The notes under the pieces were generated by a model. That model did no database searches. It worked only from the letters and a program-made list of their open reading frames with translations, and was not told where the DNA came from. From contig CANTFL010001489.1 in NCBI GenBank assembly GCA_947650285.1, positions 186,001-250,000 on the forward strand: a DNA stretch of 64,000 nucleotides. The letters are read 5' to 3'. This stretch comes from Hyaloperonospora brassicae (Eukaryota > Oomycota > Peronosporomycetes > Peronosporales > Peronosporaceae). The translations under genes were made by a program, and so were the position numbers. This document shows positions 46,668 through 55,585 of the stretch, piece by piece. Each line of letters begins with the position of its first letter. The stretch's first letter is position 1.

Positions 46668-46867
46668 GGTGCGATGATGTGCATGGTGGACAGGCACTCG
46701 AGGGCAGGTATCGAAAGGAAGCGATCGAAGTTTTACGAAGTGCGCAGTGAATATATTCAGGTCCTGAGTTCACAACCTCCTGTTGCTGCTCAAAGCCTAC
46801 TGGATTCTCTCGGACTCTACGTTAGTAATCGTCTGGTCGCGCATTACTGTTCGTCTAGTCGTACGTT

Positions 46868-47105
46868 TCTAAGGCAGACAGAGGGTTTCTTACAAACACC
46901 CAAGCGTACTAACCATGAGGATGTCACTGTCTGGCAGGACAGTGCTGGTGAACCCCGGCACCCCAGTACCCGAAGGTTTTAACTTTTTCTGCATTCACTG
47001 GACATCGACCAGAGACCTCTCTCTCGCAAGGTGTTGCCACACCATACCACTTGAGCTTCCGGCTCTTGTGCGATAACTCATGCCAAGGCGTACTGATGAC
47101 AACAG
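46868..47105 (-). mobile_element. tRNA-derived SINE, copy 2
   Basis: On the minus strand it begins near 47105 with a head that includes GGAAGCTCAAGTGGTATGG (A-box-like), and continues with CCTTCGGGTACTGGGGTGCCGGGG and GGTGTTTGTAAGAAAC. The same order is found at 52430-52690. The B-box part is more decayed than in that copy. Confidence 0.65.
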
Positions 47106-47148
47106 TATCAATGCATGTCCACGTGTCGACATACGTGCAGCACGTCTG

Positions 47149-47770
47149 GATTCTGAATGCAATGCTTACTACGGAAGAGTACAAAGTGGCGTTCAATGCA
47201 TCAACCATGTCGATCGTCACGCGCAAGTGATCTCACGGCAAGCCTAGCCCAGCTATTACTACCGCCTTGAATGCCAGAAGCTCGACTTGAGCTTTGGGCT
47301 ATCACCTAATGTCTGTTGACAAGGGAACGCAAGCCTTAACATCGCCTTTCGGGCTTTCATCGCTGCGTGTGGAGCAGATTCTAGGTGAGCGGGAACTTAT
47401 GACGACTCAAGAAAATAGCAGAGCACGCGTTCGAGCCTTTCGTGCACTGACACTAGTCCAGTTGGGCTCTTTTCTCGAAAGGTGTACTATCGACAAATGT
47501 GCGGTCGAGCAGAGGTCGAGGATCGACTGTTGTGGTAAGATCGTCGATTTGTTCCTGTCTACAGTCCCATCATCTTGGACACACGCACGCCCCTCTCGAG
47601 TAGTAATGGTGAGCTCAAGAGTAGGACGAGCACTGCTCGTGCGAAAGCTCTGAACTTTGAGAAAGAGGACCCGAAGTCTCGTGCTTCCTGCGCATTTCGC
47701 TTTGTACAGGCAAGCACGGGCACTTCGCGGTGATCTCCTGTACGCTACGGTTATCTTGTCCCGTAACTCT
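47149..47770 (+). repeat. partial copy of the foldback element (uninterrupted arm)
   Basis: This matches the left arm and centre of 52195-53790 in the same direction. Landmarks are CGGAAGAGTA, CTCACGGCAAGCCTAG, TACCGCCTTGAATGCC, GTCCAGTTGGGCT and TCTCGTGCTTCCTGCGC. At 47260-47261 it carries the unoccupied TA where the other copy has a MITE. The right arm is not recognisable. Confidence 0.6.
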
Positions 47771-50700
47771 TGGCACCTATCAGCCGTCTCTCCGTGCGCA
47801 TAATTGCCCGCCTGAAGGAGCCTTAGCAATGTCGACGTCGCTAAAGTATCGTATCGCGGCCAGGTTGTCGGGGTTACCTACTTTACCGTCGAGATGCGAT
47901 CAAATTTGGCCGACGACAGCGTGATGGTATAGCGCCTTCGTCCGCGAATGTATCACTTTGCGTGCGAACGAAGCACAGTGAATAGCCCCTGACAACGTGT
48001 CTGAGATACCCATTGTATGGCACGTGGCCATGACGACAGCGCGCTGTTGTCCTGTCGTGCTGTCGTTCGTCGCGAAATTCATCGCGTCGCCGCAAGATCG
48101 TCAAGCACTGTCCGCGATCGCTTGTTCGTGTCCAAATATGAGACTAGGACGAGCGGTGGACAGTAATTGACGACCGACTATCCACGCCTCAACCTGCGGC
48201 GCAGCGAGCACGTACATTCATGCAGAGTATGGAACGGGCAGAACTGCCTCCCAGCACGTTGTACACGATGGCGCTATCTGGCATCGTAATATGTATCATC
48301 TATTAGAGAATGTGTTGCCAGCGACGAGGATGGATACCGCCCAGGTAATATGGTAGAAGAGTCTGCACCAAAAGATTACATATATCAAAACCATATTAAT
48401 TTTTAGCGTCATGGACATGGGTCTTTCCAGATACGGCGAGCAAAAGGCGGAAACGACTTTGTTAGCATCAATAAATCACGTCGAAATTATCAGTCGTTTT
48501 ATTTTTTAAGAAATTCATGAAGCATGGCGTCACATATATGCATTTTTCGGAGAGATGAAATCTTCACTTTTTTCACTTTTTACTCAAGTTGTGCTTGCCA
48601 TAAAAATGCTGGCACGGGTTTTGACGGAATACGGCCTTCATAGCTGGCTCACTTGTAACAACACTTTTCCAGCCTCCACATAATCAAGTCTCACGATTCC
48701 TAAATACTTCAATGTATGTCTTCCTAATACGAGGAAGGTCTGATTTTGAATTGGGATTCATCATAGGAGGGCGTAACTCCTTGAAATTGAGAGGTCAGGT
48801 TCAAGGAAGACACGGATGTCTAGACCCTATAAGTCTCAGTAGACAGAGTAAAAAGAAAATCAATTTTTGAATGAAGAGAAGTATTTTTAAATCATAAAGT
48901 AACAGTATAAAAACATTTTGAGTAACGAGAGGTGAAAGATGATGGTCTTATCCAATATATAAATCGATCCAAGCGTTCCGTAGAAACCTGCCAAGTGGCT
49001 TGCCTGGAATCTGTTCTAAATAATTTTGGATTGATATATATTTTCTCCTTACTAATGAGCTCGAGTCAGATCATAACGAGAACTACCCGTTTGCCGATAC
49101 GACCAATAAATGAAATACATGGGAATGTTGCATCGGCTTGACGATATTTGGCAGGCATAGCGATTCGTTGAGGCCGTTGAGCGTCTTCACGCTAGTGAAG
49201 TTGAGTACACCACACACCATCAGGAAATGAGAGTCTTCGTTCGTATGATAAAGTACCATTTGCTTTGCCACTCTTACGACTACTTGTTGTGGTTTATATT
49301 TGGTTCCTACCTTTTCTTTCTATTTGACACGTAGTTGAGCTATATATTGTTGCAAGAGAATGAATTTATCATCTGGATATACATGCGAGCGCTACCATAA
49401 AGTAAAGTCGTTGTTTGCCTCCTCATTCTTACTATATACCTCGCGATTTTTATCGCCTAGCGTTCAATAAAGTATATAAGAACATGTATCTTCTTTCATT
49501 TCGCATGATCCTAAACTTTATTGCACTGGGTCCCAACGGATGTGACTGGATCGTAGTATACATAACGAAGCTTGGGAGGCTTGTCTAAGATACCTAATAG
49601 GGTAGACCCAAAAATCTACATCATAAATTATCCGAGTCTGATCATTTGCTAATCTCGGGCTCTGTGGTGATCCTCATATTTGACTTGGCCTGGTGATGTG
49701 TGATTAGAGACGAGCAAAAATGATACATGATGTGGTGGTTTTGGAGCTTCTTATGAGAAGGCGCTTACACCAGGCTTAACAGTCGCTGATACGCTGTTGT
49801 TAGGTTTGGTGAGTGCAAAGATAACATTTTTTTGGAGTTTTTAAGCCTTACATAGCACGAATTTGAGGGAATATACACGACTGTAAGTCAAATTTAAGAT
49901 GGCTGTATATTATCCGTAACATTGTCGATACATTCTCGGCTCTGCTTAGAATATACAGTTATTTTAAGATTTTATGTGAAACAGTCAAGTTTTATTCTAC
50001 TGTATTGCTGCGGGACCATGTACTATTCGCCTGACGATATCTACTCATCATATACCAAGGCTTGTGGGTACCGTATTCCAGAGGGCATTGTCGAGACTTT
50101 TCCTCTTTGGTCTTCTTTTTATCTTGGCGAAGTCTGAGCCTAACATTGTCGAATTGAACAGCCTAGTGCTTACTATTATACCAGGCGGGTCCCTCTTGAC
50201 TCTGGATATGAACATTTGCTGTTAATGAAGAAAAGCTAGTTTATACGTTTTATATGATCCTGGATATAAATGATAATCAAGAAGTAGTTTGCCGATCTTT
50301 GTACAAAAATGCATCAAATAATCACAAAAGTAGGAGTGTGAAGAAAATAAGTACAAAATAGGAACGGGCACAATATTATAACGAATAGAGGAACGTGCAC
50401 TGAAAAGTTAGGTGGATAATACAAACGTACTAAAATATGAAATCGAAAAATGTATCATACACGTAAATTAATACATTGCACGAATCAATAACCATGTAAA
50501 AAAGGACCAACGGCATATGCTACACGTATGAATGCAGCATACCTGGGTTTGTTAAGGTACGAAATGCACATTTTTTGTCTTTTATTTTAGTCGGACCATT
50601 ACTCTTGATTAACAACCATTTCGCTCGTGGAGAAGAGTTGCCTTGAATTCCTAAGATTTGCCTAAATTTTGCTGTGGGTCACCTATAAGATCAAGTTGTT

Positions 50701-52194
50701 TACTTTCTCTCAATTAGTCTCAACAGAGTCAACATCGGATTTATGTGAGCTGTCTCCATGCACATGCAGTAAATTTAGATGAGAGAGACGGCTTCGTGTT
50801 AGAGTGTCTTCTCCATCTTGCCGTGACGAATACGGGCATTATAGACGAAAAAAGCAAAAGCCGGAAGAGGAGATGGATACTATAAAGCTTACTCAACTCG
50901 TCGATACCCTTACGGGTCGTTCAGATGCCTGCAGGTATGCGAAGTGGATAGCATGATGATATCGAGGTTACTACTGATATACCGTGAAACGTATCCACCT
51001 TAGCTCCATAGTCAGAGGAAGTCTTTTGGACTCGCAGAGTCTCTAATTGCACAAGCATAAACCATATAAGGTCCAGAAACGTTCTAGTCTCTTCGATCTG
51101 ATAAAATCAACTTTGGTACCCTACAAGCTTATAGCGCTTTATTTCTGGTGGCAGAGAATTAAGAATCGTAGAACCAAGCGGCAGCTCGTGCCTACTGATA
51201 CGCCTATGGCTCTTTTCTGTTGCGATCAAAGGACCCATAAAAGAGGGACGCGTCACTTATCGATCAAATGGGGAGATGTACATACTACTGTACCGAGATA
51301 CTGGCGGTAATAAAATTCACCAAGTCGCAGTATCAAGCTTTATTACCTAATCGAGTAATCCTGACGTAGACTATGCCGGAGTATATTACCTCAAGGGCGT
51401 CTGTCCACGTACTTATATAGTTCCTTCACGATAGGGTACCTATCCATAACCGATATGGTACGGTACTACCGCTAACGTCTTGTCTGTCACCTTACGCCTA
51501 CCAGATCCAGTGATCTTTGTGCATGTACCACACAACACCACCTGTCATCAGACCGACGTGTGATACCGTATGCAGAGCACGCAATGCTATTGTAGTGGTT
51601 GATTGATACATCAGAAGCTGCTACTATCGTTTATGATTTTAACAATATATTCAGGCATTGCAGATGGATGCTGTGAAGATAGTCGCAACATTGGTATCTG
51701 CAATGAAGGCTTTATTTTACACAAGCGTCCCCTCATTTCACAACGAAGATGTAACACAACTCACGTTATTTATGCCCGTTCTTAACGCAGTCGGTCTCTG
51801 CACGTTGATGCAGAACACTAATACTCGCGTCGTAGCGTACTTGTGTCGTGTGGCGAAGGTACTTTCGTGTCAACAGCTTTTATGTCGTACACTTGTGTGG
51901 TCAATTGAGACCAAAAGACTGATCCGGCATCTTTTTAAATCGCCGAAAAGGCTTTACAATTTGCTGCAGCACTTTATCAGATCTCATCAAAATATCTATA
52001 TTTATCTGTGTATTTCAGGCATTTGCATATTGCGTTCTCTTGTCTGCATCAGTGGTCCTTTTTTAGTTATTTAATGCATTTTTCATTTCCCTTTATTTGA
52101 CTAATAGTTTATTAGTTTTCCATTTTTATTGAGCTTGGCCGTGCTTCGTCCAATACATTTGTGTATAAAAGCATCGGTCGCGAACGGTGGCTTT
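47771..52194. other. gene-free spacer between the inverted Kazal copies
   Basis: I find no supported gene. The 48.4-50.7 kb part is AT-rich. 50305-50620 shares short stretches (AATCACAAAAGTA, AAAATGCA) with 15131-15290 just left of the family B LTR, and 51000-51040 shares CATAGTCAGAGGAAGTC-like sequence with the start of that LTR, suggesting a decayed relative of family B. Confidence 0.4.
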
Positions 52195-52315
52195 CTAGAA
52201 CATTAACGCACTAATTGCTGCGGAAGAGTAGACGTTGGCGTGTATTGTCTATGCCAGCCTTGTCGATTGTCGCGCATAAGTATTCTCACGACAAACCTGG
52301 TCTAGCTTCATACTA

Positions 52316-52907
52316 CAGTAGAGTCTCCCTTATTTAGTATAGCTGGGACCGCCAAATTTTGCTTAAATCAGGGAATTATTAAATAGCCAAGTTAGGGGGG
52401 GGGGGTAGAGTTGAATCGAAAGGTGCTACGTGTTGTAATAAAAGCGCCTCGGCATGATTCTCGCACATGAGCTTGTAGCTCAAGTGGTTAGGTGTGGCAG
52501 CACCAAGCGGGAGGTCACCGGTTAGATATCCGGTGGCTGCAGTAAAAAGTTCAAGCCTTCGGGTTGTGGAGTGCCGGGGTCCAACCAGTACTGTCCTGCC
52601 AGGCAGTGACGTCCCCCCCTCAAGGTACATGAAGGTGTTTGTAAGAAACACACTACCTGCAGGATCAGGTGGGAAGCTTCAGCAAAAACCCCTGAAGCAA
52701 CAAACTCTGGACAATTTTTTTCTAGTAGTCCCTCGGCAGTAGTTTAATATTTGTATGGCGAAAATGTCTCTGGCTTTTTTAATAAAAATTAAGAGAGTTT
52801 TATAATATTTGGCCTGGGCCCAATTTCGAATCCCAATTAATTCGAAATGTGTATTAAGTAAGGGAGATTATCAATTAGAGGAAATAATAAATACGGAGAT
52901 TCTACTG
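52316..52907. mobile_element. pogo/Tc1-mariner-like MITE with TA target duplication
   Basis: The terminal inverted repeats begin CAGTAGAGTCTCCCTTATTT on the left and CAGTAGAATCTCCGTATTTA on the right (reverse complement). TA flanks both ends (52314-52315 and 52908-52909). The related locus at 47260 reads straight through one TA, which confirms the ends. There is no coding capacity. Confidence 0.85.
52430..52690 (+). mobile_element. tRNA-derived SINE, copy 1, inside the MITE
   Basis: The tRNA-like head has an A box (TGTAGCTCAAGTGGTTAGG, 52474-52492) and a B-box-like GGTTAGATATCC about 30 bases later. The body follows with CCTTCGGGTTGTGGAGTGCCGGGG and GTGTTTGTAAGAAACAC, shared with the inverted copy at 46868-47105. 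tRNA-related SINEs are known in Phytophthora. Confidence 0.7.
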
Positions 52908-52924
52908 TACCGCCTATGATGCCG

Positions 52925-53045
52925 GAAGCCCGACTTGAACCTTGGGGACGCAAGCCCTAACTTCGCCACTCGGCCTTTGCAGCTGAATGTGAAGTAGAAG
53001 AGTCCAGGTGAGCGACACTCGTAACCACTCGGACACATAGTAGAG
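52925..53045 (-). repeat. tRNA-like sequence inside the foldback arm
   Basis: The minus strand reads GTGTCCGAGTGGTTACGAG (A-box-like, Ser/Leu type), later GGCCGAGTGGCGAAG, then GGTTCAAGTCGGGCTTCC (B-box-like). The spacing does not fit a normal tRNA, and the sequence occurs again in the other arm and at 47262, so it is a repeat component and not a gene. Confidence 0.5.
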
Positions 53046-53868
53046 CACGCCTTCCGGTGTTCATGCGCTGGCAAAGAGTCCAGTTGGGCTATTGTTTAAT
53101 GGTATACGATATGAATATGTGAGGCCAAGCCGGAAGTCGAGGAACGACAGTTGTAATGGTGTCGTCTATTTGTTGCTGCTAGTCATGCCAGTATGCAGAG
53201 CACATGCACGCCAAGAGTAGGACAAGCACAGTGAGTGCTGGTGCAGGAGCGCTGAACCTCGAAATGATGCTCCCGGGGATTTCGTGCTTCCTGCGCCAAC
53301 TGCATCGTACACGAGTACGAGTAGAGTGCGTGGTCTTGTACGCCACTGTCTTACATACGGGCATAGCCGGCAGCAGCGACGAGATGATCCCATCACACAA
53401 GTCGATCCTCGACTTCAGACTTCATCACATGCAGATAGGCTCTTTTTCCCAACAAAAAGAGCCCATCTGGGATCTGCCCGTGCACGAAAGCCAGAAGGGA
53501 CGCGTACCCTACCATGTTCCTGAGTGCAGTACGAGTCCTCGCTCACCTGGATATTTACTCCGCATTCAGCTGCAAATCCCAGATGGCGACGTTAGGGCTT
53601 GCGTTTCGTTCTCGACAGCTGTTTGGTGATGGCCCAAGGCCAAAGTCGGGTTTCCGGCATGGAAGGCGGTAGTAAAGCGCTCGATTGGGTTTGTCGTGAG
53701 AATGCTTGCGCGCGGTTATTGACAAGGTTCCCACAGACAGTACGCGCCATGGTGTACACCCCCGCCGCAATGATCGCGTTCAGAATACGTGCAATATATA
53801 GACAAAATATCGACCTGCCGCATGTCTGCGATTGACACCTGCCTGGCTATCGTGCGCACTGTCCCACC

Positions 53869-53884
53869 GCTGGCACATTTTTGG
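53869..53884 (+). promoter_or_regulatory. possible initiator of Kazal gene B
   Basis: GCTGGCACATTTTTGG is identical to copy A and lies about 160 bases before the ATG. Confidence 0.35.
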
Positions 53885-54036
53885 CCTCGCCTATCCCTTC
53901 GTCAGCTCTCGTCAAGTCGCACGTGGCGTTATCGCGCTCCACACGCTCGGCCGAGCGCGATTCCGCGACCGACAGTCAGTTCTCTCGACTTGTTCAGTTG
54001 CGAATTCACCACTTCCCACGACGAGCTCCACTCTCG

Positions 54037-54582
54037 ATGAAGATCTTTGTCGGCCTCGTCTCGGTAGCCGCCGCCATCACCACTATCCACGCGGCCGCTG
54101 TCCTTCCGCCCTGTCCCGATGTGTGCACTCAGGAGTACGATCCAGTCTCCGACGAGACGGGTACGCAGTATTCCAACGAATGCATGATGCGGATGGCCAA
54201 ATGCGTGGAGAGCAAGGAGGTGGTCGATCCAGTGGAAGAGTACGAGCGACTCTATGGCAAGAAGTTTGGCGTCCCGCGTGATGGTGATGGTGCTGGCAAT
54301 TCCGCCAACAAGGGCAACAACAGCGGTGATGCGCCAAAAGACGGTGGCTCTGCTAACGACAAGCCGAAGGCGCGCTGTCCCAACGTCTCGTGCCCTGCTG
54401 TGTACAATCCCGTGTACGACGAAGACGGTACGGAGTACCCGAACAAGTGCACCATGGATGATGCGAAGTGCGTAGGACCTAGAGAAGACGTCTTGGAGGA
54501 GTACGAGAGGATCTACGGTAAGAAATTTGGAGAAGGCCGTGAAGGCATCACAGCTTCTGTCCAGAAGAGGCTGCGACAGTAA
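54037..54582 (+). CDS. secreted two-domain Kazal-type protease inhibitor
   Basis: This 181-residue product is likely an apoplastic serine protease inhibitor of the oomycete EPI class, which protects the pathogen's secreted proteins from plant proteases. The signal peptide MKIFVGLVSVAAAITTIHA starts at ATG 54037. Kazal domain 1 has Cys26, 30, 49 and 56; domain 2 has Cys114, 119, 138 and 145. Both keep the Y-x-N-x-C core (TQYSNEC, TEYPNKC) and lack Cys3 and Cys6. The inferred P1 residues are Gln32 and Ala121. Each domain is followed by EEYER-YGKKFG, so the gene looks like a doubled module joined by a Gly/Asn/Asp linker of about 35 residues. Domain 2 and the C-terminus are almost identical to the gene at 45655; domain 1 and the linker are not. 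There are no introns. Confidence 0.92.
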   Translation: MKIFVGLVSVAAAITTIHAAAVLPPCPDVCTQEYDPVSDETGTQYSNECMMRMAKCVESKEVVDPVEEYERLYGKKFGVPRDGDGAGNSANKGNNSGDAPKDGGSANDKPKARCPNVSCPAVYNPVYDEDGTEYPNKCTMDDAKCVGPREDVLEEYERIYGKKFGEGREGITASVQKRLRQ

Positions 54583-55585
54583 ACTTGCGAAGGCAGCTAA
54601 GTCCGCGACGCTGCTGCAGACAGTGCTTCACCGGAAGACTGTACGAAGACGAAGCTGAAGGTGTTCTTGCAATCGACACGTCTGGTGCGCGACTGGCTGC
54701 CCAGACATCGAGTTGATCGCTTGTAGTTCGGATGGCATGCGAGCTGAAGGTTGTTGACCGCTGGTCTTCGGAACTGGATGTTGGTGAGGAATGCTATTGC
54801 GTGTAGCAATGTCGTGGAAGTGGTGGTGGAATGTCTTCGATGATGATGATGCAATGGTGCCATGGCGACCTAAGTGAGTTTCGATCGATACGTCTTTTGC
54901 CAGTACTCTTTGTTGAATGCGTCCCACCTCTCTTGCGTCTTATCATTCTATGCATCGTTGCATGGTCTTGCGTAACACTGAGTTGCAAAAACGTTCTCTT
55001 TTGTCGGTTTCTTTCACTGACAAACGCAACTGCAGGTGGTTCTAGTCACGTTTGCTGCTGACTAGGTGTCAACCAGAATGAATCACTGTTCGGCTGGGAC
55101 ACTGAAGTCATTTCGTAGCCGCTGAATGTAGCCAATAATCGTACACTCAGCTTCGCACGAGCAATAACGAAGACAAGAACAAAAGCATAGATCACATGTA
55201 TGTTTCTGGCACCCCAACGTTGACGACTACGCTGACAACTCGGTCAGCGCAGAGAGCAGCCGTCAAACTAAAGTAGTGTGACGTCTTAACCACTTGTCGT
55301 TGCAGCATCTTAGCAAAGTTCAAATGCCTTTTTCCAATTTTTTGCCGTCCATGACGTATAGCTATCACATTTCCTGACACATAAGCGTGTATCATCATTT
55401 GATTGTCCAATCTCCGTTTGCATTATCGATGAGAACAAAGTAGTGGAAGTAATTCTTGCCGAAAAGGTGCTGGACCACAAAGAAGGACTTCGATCGAGTG
55501 TGTGTATTGCATGGGTTGCGCTATGCAGTCTGGTGCCGAAGCTCTGGCCAAGACTATACCGCCGAGCCGAACGAAAGCTGGCCTA

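Larger units (their letters stand above)
44650..46670 (-). repeat. inverted segmental duplication, copy A
   Basis: Read on the minus strand this segment matches 53855-55585 on the plus strand. Shared parts are about 160 bases of promoter and leader, the signal peptide, the second Kazal domain with the C-terminus, and about 1 kb of 3' flank with only a few differences per 100 bases. Copy A is about 300 bases longer because of the minisatellite linker in its Kazal gene. Confidence 0.92.
52195..53790. mobile_element. foldback-type element with long inverted arms
   Basis: The left arm (52195-52315 plus 52908-53240) is inverted with respect to the right arm (about 53330-53790). Paired landmarks are TACCGCC...GGAAGCCCGACTT with AAGTCGGGTTTCC...GGCGGTA, and CTCACGACAAACC with GGGTTTGTCGTGAG. 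The arms are clearly diverged. A MITE of 592 bases splits the left arm. No transposase is visible. The right end lies only about 65 bases from the duplicated Kazal segment. Confidence 0.65.
53855..55585 (+). repeat. inverted segmental duplication, copy B
   Basis: This is the partner of 44650-46670 in opposite orientation, about 7.2 kb away. The 3' flank (for example around 54850-54960) differs from copy A at roughly two bases per hundred. Confidence 0.92.

Noticed and set aside
47407..47829. 140-codon minus-strand frame
   Set aside because: It lies across the foldback arm copy, and the same arm at 52.9-53.2 kb does not keep the frame.
51603..51785. 60-codon frame with a hydrophobic start and several cysteines
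   Set aside because: The frame opens at TTG, the first ATG falls inside the hydrophobic part, and the cysteine pattern is irregular.
52391..52406. G-run as a possible quadruplex regulatory site
   Set aside because: It is a single homopolymer run in a non-coding MITE without further G tracts in register.
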